From contig NC_091014.1 of assembly GCF_041296385.1 (NCBI RefSeq), forward strand, positions 66,844,578 to 66,908,577: a stretch of 64,000 nt of DNA, read 5' to 3'. Made by a program: the position numbers and the translations under genes. Source of the stretch: Aphelocoma coerulescens (Eukaryota; Chordata; Aves; Passeriformes; Corvidae). This document shows positions 47,420 through 61,100 of this stretch, piece after piece (the first letter of the stretch is position 1; each line of letters opens with the position of its first letter). The notes under the pieces were generated by a model. The model worked only from the letters and a program-made list of their open reading frames with translations. It had not been told where the DNA came from and ran no database searches.

Positions 47420-50400
47420 GTAAGATCTGGGACTAGAAACATGGGGAAGGGAAGATGAAAAGAGGACAATATTTTGATTTGAGAGACTGAGCTGATAGGA
47501 CAAAAATGTGTACAAAAGACAAGGAATAAAGGATGGGGAAAGCTGAGTCTAGGTGAGAAAGAGGCAGAAAAACATTAAAAATAAGGGAGGGCTGTCTGCA
47601 GAGGTTATAGAGGTCTGAATCTCCATGGTGATGCCAACAAACAAGACATTGTGAACTTCCATGTTTGTAATGAAACATGTCCAGTCTGATTATTTATTCT
47701 CCTGGTTGCATTCCTTCAGTATATGGATATTTTACTGAAGATAACTATACCAATACAGGTTTTAAGTACTCACAGAAAATCCAAGCTGGTTTTCTAAATT
47801 TTCCCCCTTAAAAATCTCCAATCATTTGGATGTCTGTTATACTGAGAACAGTGTGCTCACACTGTGCTGGGAATAACAGCCCTAAGAGGGCTCTGCCTGG
47901 CAGAGAGATTTGCCCTTGGTACATCTTCAGTGTGAGTGGAGGCTCTGGCATCTGTTTTCTTTCCATATCTGTGTTTTTCTTGAAGTTCCCTTCAGAGTGC
48001 CTACAGAAAACTAGAAGTCAGAACATCAACAAAGAGACCACTACAAGCAAATAATTCTTTGAATACACAGAAAATATTCTTTAGGCTCTGGCACTGGGAA
48101 ATCTGCTACTGCCCTGCAGTGCTGGTCTGAAATAATGAGCACATACAATATTAAGAGCTGTTAGATGTGTACACTGTTCCAGGTCAAGTGGGTGAAAAGG
48201 CCACACCACTACTAATTTTTCATGCTCCTACTGAGTTTCTGAGTGCTGTGCAGGACCCATGATGGGGATGAGCACAGCACCAACAGAAGTAGCTGTGACT
48301 GTAGCTGGAATTGCCTTTGCCTATAGGCCAGGAAAGTCTGCAGGGAACAGCAATAGCTTTTATCAGAATAATTTTGGGGAAAAAAAACTAGACAAAGCCA
48401 TAGAGATCCATTTGGCTTTTTATGTTTATGTCTCTCATGGCAGTAGATTTGTGATTTTCAGATTAGACATTAGGAACTGGGATTGTGCAAATCTAAACTT
48501 TTTCTTTCTTGCTGCCTTTTGAAGGTATTCACCAAAATGAGTCACTTATAGAAGAAATACCATGAATTCTGGATAGGAAAAGAAATATCAGCTCACTAAG
48601 GGATAGATACATGTACAAGGATGATTATTCTTAACACAGTTTCCAGAAGTACAAAAGATGGGAGCTTTAATTAGAACTAAGGTTATTTAATGAGTAACAA
48701 ACTGAAGATTGCTGCCATCAGAAGCCATAAATTCATGGCAGCATCAATTTCCTAGATCCAAAGGAAACCCTACCAGAACATCCTGGCTAGACAATACATG
48801 GACACTTTTTCTGACTGAATTTAAAATTTTCCATGTTTGTATTCATAATTCAAACTAAAAGGCCAGGCTATTTCATTAAGAACATAACTGCAGATGTGAG
48901 GAGCCCATGCAATTACTGACAGCACAAAAACGTAGGGTGAAATCCTGTTTGGATTTAGTTAATCATTTTACTCTACAACAAAACAGTCCTGTGGGAACCT
49001 AGAATGCAGAGGATATTTCTCTGCCTGTTTTGAAAGGTTTTACCCCCCTGGACAGTACTGGTTTTGACCTTTGTCCATGGGAAAATTTGCCTAGCGTCTG
49101 GGAAGAATTTGAATCTCCAATGGTGTGAATTAGGTGATAGAATACTATGTGAGATTATCACAGGGTGAAAAATTTAGAGTTTTTAGGCCTATTTGCATAG
49201 TAAATAGATAGAAGTAGAAAACCTCAAAATGGAGGATAAATTGTAGTTAAAAGCTTCTTTCTCCTTCTTCACTAACTCCATATTTTGCAGCAATAGTGGT
49301 CTGGGATGATTGGATACAGAATCCCACAGTTCCTGTCTACGTGATTTAGGAACTTGTTGGACACTGGTAAAAAAGTGAAAATATCTTGCATTTTAAGCTT
49401 TCATTGGGTAATTTACCTTTAAAAGGGCTGTGAGATCTTGGTAAGTTGTCTTCTTGCTGTATTCTCTGCTCTGTGCTATGTCTAAGCCATGCCAGTGGCT
49501 TGTACTCCTTAGATAAGAATTAATAAACACCTATCTGGAGACTGAGAAGGATGAAGTCCCATTTGCCTCCTTTTTTCTCCTGGCAAAAATCTACACGTGT
49601 CCCCCATCAGGGAAGACAACAATCAATGACGTGGACAGCATTAAGTCCCAACCCATTTGGGAAGACAAATGCATGGGTTAAATAAATCTCACTGAGGGAG
49701 AAACATGGCTTCATGCAGAAAAATTTATTAGTCCAATCCATAACATGACCAAGAATTCAGGCTGGCATTCAGCAGTTCAGCTGCAGAGCTCTGCTGGCTA
49801 TTCAATATGTTTGCCAGAGGAGTTCTAGTTCCAAATAAATTAACATAATATAGGTTTTGCCTGCAAAGGAAAGTGGCAGTGGTTTCAGTAGGATTTTTTC
49901 TTTAAACCAATTTCATTAAACACCAAGCAAATCCACGTGTGGACACAGTTAAATTGATTTGCAACTGGCTTCTGTTGATCTAGCTTGATTCAAAGGGTGG
50001 AGTTTGATACAGCAGCTGCACATTGATTTAAGTGCATCTGCACAAGACTGCAGTCACTGATTTAAACAGACTGAAAACAAGACTTCAGTTAAGCCACTTT
50101 TGCAACACTTTAAATAGCAGGTTAGGTTTTACTAAGTAAATACTCACTAAGGAAGTTGGCAGCCACTTTTCAAAACACAGGAGATTCAAATCAATCCGAG
50201 TTCAATTTTAAGGAACAGACATGAGGCTTTCTATTTGTACAAAACCACCAAGGATCAACTCAGGTGCTGACCTGAAAATTTTCTTTTTTGACTTATGATC
50301 ATTGTGTTATAAAACTGACCCTACTTTTAAGGGGGTTTGATCAATTTAGCTTTCCATTAATCCTTTATTTTGTCTTTATTGACTCAATTTTTACATGTAC

Positions 50401-53400
50401 TTTCAACATTTTCCCATTGCCACAATGATTGTTTCTTCATACTTATGGAAAAGATTTATTAAGTATTCCAGCAGCAGTGGTCATCTAAGCCTGTGAAGGA
50501 CACTTAAAACCCAGAAGTTTTGATCACCAGGATGCTTTCCTACAGTGCACAGAAGAAAAAAAAAGAGATTTTGCTAAGATACTGAATAACTTTCCTTATA
50601 GGGATGTTCAAGTCATGCTCCAAAGTCCAGTGGTTCCAGAGGGACCAGGATTTCACCCTGTACCTTCTCTTTGCTTAGTTTAATGTTCAGTGTGCCATCA
50701 GTGGTTAACCAGGACAAATTTGATTTGTTTGGTGAAAGCAGAACCATGGTGACAATGATTTCTCTGTTTACTAGCTTTAATAATACAAAGTTGTTGTCAC
50801 CTCCCTGTCACAAACACTGAAGAAAAGGCCACCAATCTGCAGTCATTTTATGGGGGAAAATGGTCTTCATTTTGATGGTGTTCTTCATAATTCCATTCGG
50901 GGCTTTAGACATCAGGGGTAGGGAGCTTAACTGGGAATCCGGAATGTTTATGTTCTTAGGTAATATGGGATTCCTTTTGCTGGGAATTTTAAGGTGTCAT
51001 ATCATCTCATTTTTCTCATTTTTTAAAAAAACCTCAAAACATTATAACATAATGTACATCAGGAGGCAAAATATTTTTCTAGCCTCAGAGATAAGTCATC
51101 TTTCATGGTCATAATTAAATGATATGTGAAAAGGGGGTGACCTTTGAGGCAAAGCAATTTCCACTTAAAAAAAGGGAAATTTTAACAAGATACTCTTGTG
51201 AGGCCCCTTCCAGCATATTTCTGGAGAAGGCTCCTTATGTCATTACAAGTCCCCCAAGGTAAACCACTTGTGCACTAAAGAGGCTGATGCAGAACAGTTT
51301 TTAGCTGCCAGCCATGGCACAGTGCTATTGCTGCCCCTTCATGGATCTTGAGTGGCCTCAGGGCTGCTCCAGACTCCACATCCAAGCAGAAGAACAACAT
51401 ATTTGCTATCTGCTCAACAGAAAAAAGTCTGAGAACAGTAAAGTGGTGCATGGAGTCTGTCTAATACAGATGAGAAACTAAAGGCTAGCTAAGAAGGTTA
51501 CAGTGAGTTTTAACAAACACTGAGAAAAAAGAGGAGGAAAGCAAAACTGACAAGAGCAGAGTATGCTGGATTTTTCTCAACCTTCTATGGGGTATAGTGA
51601 TGTAAGTATATTAAACCCCCAAATAATAAAATGTAAATCCTGATTCTACTGAAGTCAACAATAAAACTCCCACTAACCTAAACATAACTGGAATTACTCT
51701 CCCAGTGTACTTGTCACTGTGCAATGTGCTGGTCACTATTTAACTCTGCTGTAAGCATCAAACAAGTGTGATTGACCCTGGGATTATTTCAATGTCACCC
51801 TTCTTACTTTCACTGAGATGTGGTTCCACTTCCCAGAGCAGCACACATAATCTCTTTCAGACTAAGGCAGTATAGATATGCTTGAAAATCAAAAGGCACA
51901 AAAAATTGTGGCTTAACACTATAGAATGTTGTTCAGACTTTAGCTGAGAATAGTTTCAGGATGTGGCTGAATATAAACACAATAAAACCAAATGAAATAA
52001 AAGGTGACTTCAGAGTACCCATTTCTATCTGCAGCCTACAAACTGCTACAGCACCATAAACTCCTCCTAAAAACCTAGAAAAGACAAGGAAATAAAACAT
52101 TAATATTGCCAGTCAATATAAATTCACTCTGTTGATGCCTGCACTGACCATGTGAATTTGTGAGAATCCAAAAATTCATAGAAGTTAAAAAATCAAATAT
52201 GTTAAAACAATGTACTAAACTTGATAACAAGATGTCATGAGTGGACGTAGAAAATGAGAATTATCAACATTTATACAAAATACTACTTATAACAAAAACA
52301 AAAAAAAGTGGGAAACCATTTTAACAAGGGACTAGGATTTGGATGCAAATCTATTCATTCAAAGTACCTTCCTCAGACTGAAATCCATGTCCTTTTGATA
52401 GACTGCAAACATGTACAAGAATGAATTCTTTGGAGTTGCTAAGACTGGCTACTAAGGCTGGTTCCCTAAGGAGAAGAAACTTCTTTAATCATAGCTTTTG
52501 AGTGCCTGTTTATCTTATCTTTCCACCCGTAACTCCTGAGGGGTCTAAGTTCATCCAAACTTGACCAATAATTAAGTTCCTACAAGTTTTTAAGCACAGT
52601 CAGGCAAAAAGAACAAGAGAGTATGAGCCCCTTGGTGAGGCAGAGAAGCTCCAATGTGACTTTTGCTTTGCTTGATGACAGAGAATTCACACAGAAAGCA
52701 AACCCACTAAGTGCCATTGTCTTCAGTCAGACCTCAAAATCACTGCAGGACACTAACCCATAAAAATGTTGTTTCTATTACCTCTGGCAGCCCTAGAATT
52801 ATTTGTTCTGAGAATAGATATAACAATGGATTGTATTAGTGATTAGGAGTTTTGCTGCTGTCTCAAGGGTATTCAGGACTTGAACCTTCCACGCAGAGGG
52901 CAAAATCCGCAGGGCACATGCTCCATTAAGGGCAGATGGTGTGGCCCAGAATTCTTGATCTGTAATCAGGCTGGGGTGACAGGAGTACACAGTCCTGTGT
53001 TTTTAATGATTGTAAGACTTGTTGGCTTACCCAAAGGTTTCAAGTTCCCCAATAACCTTGGCTTTGATTAGGATGCCAGGCTGAAAAAATCTGTGATAAT
53101 TCATTGGAAAATCTCAGGCTCAGTTCTGGAAAGAATAACACTAACTGCAGTGACTGAATAGGTGTTCACCCTGTTTCAGCCTCATGGGATGACAAGACAT
53201 ATGTTCACTTACTACAATAATACTTTAAAATCATAAAGGCAATCAGCTCATCTCGAGTAGGAGTGATGGGTTTAAACATCTGAGCTGATTGGCTGTTAAC
53301 AGAATAAACTGGGTTTTACTACACAAATTTTATACTGGGAATAATTTTTAAGCAGCCGGAGCTGAATTACAAAACTGTTATTTTTGTTAGGTGAGCTCGA

Positions 53401-54006
53401 CTGGACTGTAGGATCTGAGGAGGTGAGCTAAGTTTTCTGAGCATTCTCCTGCTGGACTGCAGAATCATCTGCTGCACCAGAGGCATCCTGTGGCAGCAAA
53501 AGTGCCTGGTGGCACAGCTGATGCCGGGCCCGGTGATGTTGCTTAGCAACTTCCCAGGGATGGCTCTGACAATTAATTCTCTTGTGTGTCGGGTGTGTGC
53601 TGGGAACAGGGAAAAACAGAGCAAACAGCCCTCCAGAAGAGACCCCAGGAAAGCTGCATGTGCCCATCTGCAGCAGGACTCCAGCCAAATAAGCCCTTGT
53701 GCTGGAGCTGTTTCTTAAGATTTTTTGGATGCCCTCATTCTTTCCACACAAAATATAGCATAATTTCTAAAAGGATTAATCAATACCAAACTGTGCACAC
53801 CTGTTACAGAACAAGAACATCTGCATGGGCATTGCTTCAGAAAAGGGCCTTTTCCATTTGTATTCACACTTGAATCTGAAATTACTTTCAAGTGTAAAAA
53901 GCCCTCATTTAACCTGAGCCATTGGTCCAACCACAAAACCACAGCATTTTGCCCACCACATATTATTTTTGCTCTTCATGTGAAACCACACTAAGCTGTG
54001 CCTTGG
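47420..54006. other. Non-coding DNA, nothing identified
   Basis: About 6.5 kb of AT-rich single-copy-looking DNA. Near 53390-53421 a T-rich acceptor and a GAG/GTGAGC donor bracket 32 nt that is open in one frame; this is too short to support alone. Confidence 0.5.
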
Positions 54007-55136
54007 TGTAGTGGTTTGGTCTAAAATACTCATTACTGTTTATCTTCTGTGAGATAAGAATTAGGAGAAACACAAAGCAGGCACCAACTTGAATGAATAT
54101 AAAGAAGTTTATTAACAGACCTAAAAGAAGGAAAAAAAAAAAATTATACCACCTTCAGAACTCTCCTCCTCCCCCCACCTTCCTCCCTTCTCCCACTGAC
54201 AATGTAAAAAGACAACCCTTAAGATGTTCAGTCTGTTTACCACTTCTATAATAACCTTGTTTAGTCCATTTAGAAAGAGAAGTCTCTTTTTGCTCATGCT
54301 ATGAAAACAGTATCACACCGAGACAGCCACCCACTTCCAAATATTGTTCAGTCCATTTAGGAAGAGGAGTCTCTCTGCTCCCAATGTGAGTCCCTTCCCC
54401 AACTTGCAGCTTTTCCCGCAACTGCTTTCAAGGGTCCACTCTTGAAGTTTTTTGGGGTACAATTTTAAGGTTGAGCCGTTCAGAAACAAAAACAGAGGCC
54501 CTTCTCCTTCCCTGGGAGCAAAGGGTCTTCCTCATCTTCATCATTAGGACTATCTCTGGGAGCATCTCTAGGAACTGAGGTTTTCTCCTTTCCCATTTGG
54601 AGCAAAAGTCCTCATCTGGTTCATCTCTCCCTGTCCAAACTTCTCATGAAATTACAGCTGTGTCAGCATCTGCCTATCTCAGCGCAGGTGCTTTTGCTTA
54701 CGAGTTGAACACTCCACCCCCCATATCTTCATGAAATTACAACGGGATACTCTGATATATCATAGCTTCACAACAGAATTTCAGCTTTAAGCATCTCCTC
54801 TCTCTCTTCCCTCAGGTTTTCAGCTCTTCACAGCACTAAAAGGGTTAATCTCACCTCAGCCTTGCAGCTTTGCAGCTGGAATGTTGAATTTTTCTTATCG
54901 AAATGGAGAGGGGGGAGCTGAGCCGCTCCGGCTGCCCACGGCAAGGCAGTGGGGGAAGGTTCCACGGGTGGAACAGGCCCATGGCTCCAGGCTGGCCGTG
55001 GCCCGGCCCGGCCTGGCCCAAGCAGGGCCTGGTCGGGCCTGCTGGCCCCTGCACGGGGCCTGCAGCCACCTGTCCCAGCGCCGGAAACGAGAGAGAGCTT
55101 GGGGGGGAGTTTGTCTATTCTTAAGTGTGTATCACA
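54007..55136 (-). mobile_element. Long solo LTR, ERVL-like, minus strand
   Basis: On the minus strand the element starts near 55136 with TGTGATACACACTTAAGAAT and ends at 54007 with GACCAAACCACTACA, a terminus I associate with songbird ERVL LTRs. An AATAAA signal lies at 54108-54113, about 100 bp before the 3' end. The 5' part (54903-55100) is GC-rich. An internal block is duplicated: AGTCCATTTAGAAAGAGAAG near 54266 and AGTCCATTTAGGAAGAGGAG near 54351, each followed by TCTCT. About 1.13 kb is long for an LTR. The exact ends are uncertain and no target-site duplication was found. No coding region. Confidence 0.7.
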
Positions 55137-58100
55137 GAGGCGGTCACCACTTTAAGTGGCTTAAAGAATTGTCCATATTCAACCTGGCCAGCTGATAGGT
55201 TCTATCAGGTCCCAGAGGAAGCTGTAAGCACCCCTTAGCAAGGACACCCCTTCCGGGACTGTGCTTGCTAACCTATGACACTTGGTCTGAGTCAAGGTGT
55301 CCCAAGATACTGAGAATGAATGACAAAAAACAATGAGTTCCCATCTTCAAGGTGCTACAGGGTTGCTCCAGAGCTGGGCCACAGACACAGTCCTCTCCCT
55401 GGCTTCTCCCTTTCACTTCTCAGGGAAAACCACCTGTGTCCCAGTCTGTTAAAAAAAGACTTCAAAACAGTCACAGATCTTTTATAAGGAAGAAAACCAG
55501 CATTTCCTGTGTGCTTTGCAACATGGTTTCTGAAGAACACTGAAAGCCAGCATTTTGCAGGAAATTGCAGTGAAGGGAAACTTGGAAGTAAATTTACATT
55601 TCTGTAGTTTTAGGAAAAAATCTCTGAAGGACAACCTTTCTTCCTGCAATAATTAAAAGAAGCTACAGTTCTCTTTCAATCAGGATGCAACAGTTTTAAT
55701 ACACTTTACACATGCACTGTGGAAAGAATTTGATAATACCTCTGAAAAAAACCAACCAGCTTGTTTTGTAGTGGTCAAAAATAGCTACAGTCTCTTCTGT
55801 AATTCAAAATTCAATCATTTAAAACACTACAGAGCTCTTCTCTTCCAACTTTCCAATCAGCTCTTGCACAGGAGTGACGCCTTATTGTTGCAACTGCTTC
55901 TTTTGTCTGTAGAGTCATGTCAATAAAAAAATGATTTCTTACTGGAAAAACTGCCCTAATGACAATGAATATAATTTTGGAAATTATTTCATTGGGTGAA
56001 GGATTTGACATCGTTTATACACTGACTGATTTTTAACATGGCAGTGATTTTTGATCTACCAAAGAAAACACCCAGCAAATGAAAATGTTCTGTGAAGACT
56101 GTGCATTTACATAATGAGTTTACATTTAATCAGGAGTTGAATATGCATAAGCACAGCCTGTTTCACAGGCTGAGTTCTGCCCACGTATGTCAGCTGTTGT
56201 GGCACTCCAGACACGCCATTTCCATGCCATCTATCCAGGGGTTCCCTGGCTTCCAGGCCATGGACACTGCTTGAAAACAGCACAAAGCAGCACTGCCCAG
56301 GTCCCCAGGAACACACCAAGGGACCAGAAGTCCTTTTACTTTGGGGTTTGGCAAGTACAGCAGCACCACTACTCTCTTTATCACCATGTATAGGCAGAGA
56401 GAGAGAGGGAGAAAGGAGTAAATATGTTGCCCTAAACTAGAGTTGATCTGATTATTAATATAAGGAAAGAGCAATCTGACAGAGCAGCTGTGAGAGGTGA
56501 GGTATAAGCTGGAAACACCTTGCCTATCTGGAGCTTTCCACTACCAGCACCAGGCTGAGAGACTTCCCACAGCCTTCATTTCCTTGCTTCTGTACTGGTT
56601 ATTTCCTTGGTAAACATAAGTGGGGTTTTATTCATTGTCTTTTACAGTGAGATTTTATCCTCTCTCAGACATATATTGGCCAAAAATGTGCAACCTCTCT
56701 TGTGGAATTTTCAGCTATTGAGGAAGAGTTGAGTGCCAAGAAGCAGATCACTCTGTGGATGCACTCAGAATATTCACTTTCCGTTTCCAGGCTGTGGCAT
56801 CAAAGACACAAACTCCCACCAGCTTTGGGCTGCAGATATTAGACCCAAGCTATGTTGAACAAAATTGATTCTGAAGTTAGTTTTCCAGCTGTTATTAATG
56901 TTCTTGTTTTCTAAAGTATTACTTCAAACAGATATGAAAACCTATGTCATTGCCACACATCCATCCTCCCACTCACACACTGTCTATCGAGGTATGTTAT
57001 CTGGCTGAAAATTGAGTTAATTCCCAGGCTGAACAAAGTTCATAAAACTTTCAGCATAACTGGGCTGGATTTTATGAGCCTGAAGCCACGTTACAGCTTG
57101 GGAATGAGATCAGGGCAAGCTCAGTTTCTCTGGAAATTTTGTACATTCTTCTCTGTATTGCTTTGAATTTATGAATTTCCTCAACTTCTATATTAAATAT
57201 AAGGTGGGAACCTGCTTGAATTCAGTAGGAGAGCAACACACTCATGAGACACTCTCCAGTCCCTCGTAGCCCAGTGGACACTCGAGATCCAACTGAGATT
57301 TCATCTCAGGCTGTTGATTTCAATAAAAATACTCCAGATATCTTAAAGAGTTCTCTTCACCTCTGCTGGTCAGAGTAGGAGGAGTGTAATTAAGTTTGCA
57401 TTCTTACTGAGATGGAAGATTGAAGGCCTCTTCTCAAGCATTGATGGAATAAGGAGCTGAAAAGCTGTTTTCTTTAAATGTATTTGGTGGAAGGGAAAAA
57501 AAGGATGTTTTTCAGGGACTATACAACACCACATGGAATTACAGGGAAGAAACCCAGGCACATGCCTTTTAAAATCTCATGTGAATGAGTGTTTCAGACA
57601 CTCAGATCATAGTGCAGACCAAGGAGGAGGGGGGATGCACCATCCCGAAACCTAACAAAGGATCACACTAAGGGAAAGAGTAAAGTCTTTTTCTATGCTT
57701 CTCAAACAGTAAAAATACTCAGGACTGCATTTAGGATACATGCAAAATATTTACTCTCCCAGCAAATGATGTCCTTTGGGTGTGAAATGAAGTGTACTGT
57801 CAGGAGAAGGAAGAGCTCCTACTGTCTCTACTTGTGCAGAATGTTACTCCTCCATGAAAGAGAGTTTGGTTTGCACAGCTATCAATTTGGCAGAGTCCTC
57901 ACACAGAAAACCCTGCTGTACCGCCTGCAGAAGAGAATCTTTTCTATTGCTTTCAATAGCTACCAGGCCCAATTCCTTCAAAACAAACCCAGGAATCAAT
58001 AGAGTCTCTGAAGTAGCTTTCACCTCTGACTGCATCTTGCACTGTGTCAAGGGCTCTCAAACTGTGATATACAAACCATTTCCAGGTGCTGTGCCTGCAT

Positions 58101-61100
58101 GATGCTGCAGCTGTGGTAGCTGGAATTGAATCCCATTGAATTCATTAAACAGCACCAAGTGAAGTGCTCAGGCAGCTTGGTGAGGCTGCACAGCCCTGCA
58201 GGAGGTGTCCAAGAAAGAGCAAGATGTGCTGTGAATCAGGGTTGGGGTAGGTCTCAGCTCCACGTTATGCCCAAACACAGACCTCAGGACGAAAAGGTTT
58301 CCTCTGCTCATCTTGTACAGCTGCTGCCACTGCTGACAGTGGTACCTGTCACTGCCAGGGATGACAAAATCCAGTAAAAGAAAGTTTGGTCAGTATTACT
58401 TCTGACCACAGATACAAAATGGAGGCAGCAGGGAAGAGTGGAAAATTAATGGCGAGTCTTAATGAATTTCCACTGAGCACCTTTCATCTCATATATCACA
58501 CATTAATGCAGTGTTTAAAATTTTATTTAAGTCAGTAATAGAAAAATTAAATTATCCATTATTAATAAAGTAGCTTGCAGAGAGGCTTCCAAAAAGGTGA
58601 ACAGTTTCCAGAGGAGATATGCAGAAGCTGAGATGGTGATGCTAAACAAGGAGGAAAGTGTTTGGGACCCTTTCAAAAGTGTTTCTGGACACTCAGGATT
58701 TACTGCTGGGATGGCAACAGTCAAAGCTGGTGAGAGAATAAAGCTGAGGGTAAACTTGGCTTTGCTGTTCAGAACTGGTCCATGATAACCCCCAGTCACA
58801 GTGTGTGTCAGGCAGAGATGTGGCTTATCTGGTAATTTTTACGTGAAAGAGAGTTCTGTGGGATTCATCAGTGTAAAGGCAATTAGATCTCATAAAAACC
58901 ACACAAAGCACCTGTTGCTGTTACAGCCATGGAGACCTGTAATTATTTCACCAGCACAGAACTGCTAAAACAGCTCTAAGCCTGTGGTCACATCATCCAA
59001 AGCAAATCCAGTACTGAAATGTATGTTACTGCACATCAGCTGGGCACCAGGAGAATTCATAGCCCTTTTTGACCTATGCTGATTGAGAGCTTCATTTCTT
59101 TAAGCTGATTTTCCTTCTTGGATGGATTAAGAAGTTCATGAACATAAATGCAAATAGAAATTAGCAAAGCTGTGGTAATTTAACATTTGCAAGTCATAAA
59201 GAAATATCCCACTTTTCTTATCCTGTCAGGGCTGGGGTGAATTGACATTGGTGCCAAAGAAAGAAGATTGTTTTTGCAGACTTGCTGGGGTAGGGACAGG
59301 GCCTTGCAGTGAGGTATACACCAAGCCAAAATCAGGCCTCCTGCTTTACTGCAGTAATAAATAATCACTGAATTAAAACAGAGAAAGGCAATTACCCAGG
59401 ATCTTGAGAAAGATTATTTTAATATGGAACAGGGTACTGCTAAAGCAATTAAATAGCTTGTAAAAGACCCTGAAACTCAGCAGGATTTCAGCATCTGCAG
59501 GTAGGCAAATCTATCAACACTACTTTTCTGCCATGCTTAAATACTCCTTCCCCCCACAGAACTGTGTGTGCCCTGCCTACCATAGGGAAAATTTATTCTG
59601 AATTGCTGCTGCCCAAGTCCCTTTCATACCCTGCCACACACACTGACCTCTGCCTCCAGCTCAGAGATGGTTCTTCTCGAGCAGGAATGGAGGAGAAGAG
59701 TGGAAGTGTGTGGCAGAGTTTTGAGAGAGAGGGAAGCTTCTCTGGCAATCATGACATGGGATGTATAAAAATTATTTCAAAGTGGCATACCAAGAATCCA
59801 ACTCACCCAGTGTCAAAATCCTGAAAACAAGGCATTATAGATTCTGAATGCAACAAAGCAACAAAAGTATACCTTGATTTTGTGTTAGCAAGGTCTTAAG
59901 TCACTTATTAAGGTTAGAAGCTTCTGATATTGAACTGAATTTCCTTTACTGTATGGGATACATGTCCTCTCATATAAGCTATGTCACAGAAAACATTTTT
60001 CAGTATGTATTGTGTAAAACTTCTTTTTTTTTTTTCCCAAAATATCTCATATTTGGGTAGGATAACAGGAGATAACATCCAGACCTGCATAAAGAACGCT
60101 CATTCCAGTTGAGTCTGTACAGCTTTCCAAATATAGGAGCCAGAGAGGATGCTCTGTTCCTTTTTTTTACCTATTTATAGAAGAGGCATCTTGCTGAGGG
60201 TTAATTAACAATCCAACCTGGGTAAATCAGGTATTTCCAAAGAGGTGACAAGAGAGGTGATTTCCCCTCAGGTGGATGTGCTACCCATGTTCAGTTCATA
60301 CAGAGAGACACAAGTTCTACAGGTGATTGGAGATTGTCAGCCTCCTTCTGATTAAATTTCAAAACCTTTGAAAGGCTACTGCTGCTTACAAGATTCACTT
60401 CTAAACCCTGGATGTTTGCTCTAGTTAACTGTCTCCTCTCTCATACATTTTTAGCGAATTACACTACTAATGATAGGATTAATACTAAGCCATTTCACTA
60501 TAAATGGGTTGGATGTACTGCTACTATCTTGAATTAATCTGCATTTGGCAAGCACATCTCTGCCCTTGTCCTTCTTTTCAAAAGAAATTTAGAATGGCAG
60601 AAATAAAATGTCTTCAAGGTAAACCTGTGTGATAGGACTGGATGCCTTTTATAAGAAGGGAAGCTAAGCAGACTTTCCAGGAAACACAGGAATTAGACAA
60701 AGCTACAGGGGTTTCTGTTTGCTGGTTTTCCCACCACTTTCTAGTAAATTCAGCAGTTGCTTTAATTTTGAGAGCTCAGCTCAGTAAAAGGGCAAAGTCT
60801 CACGTATTTTCCTTTGGGCTTATCAAATCTAGCGAGTTTGGTTTGTGAAGGTCTTGGCTCTTAGCCACTGCTCCAGCTCTGACCCCAGTGGCCTGGTGAC
60901 ACTGCTGGGTGTGTTCCCAGCTGGTCACCTCAGTCTCCACAGAGCCAGCTGCCTCTCAGCCTGGCACTGCACGTGCAGCAGAGCTCAGTCTGGACCAACT
61001 CAGCCCAAACCAAATTCATGTTTTGCTTTCTGCAAAGTGGTTAGAGAATTGGGCAGCACTAAAATGAGGGGGCGGGGAAAGACTTCTGGAACCATCTGCC

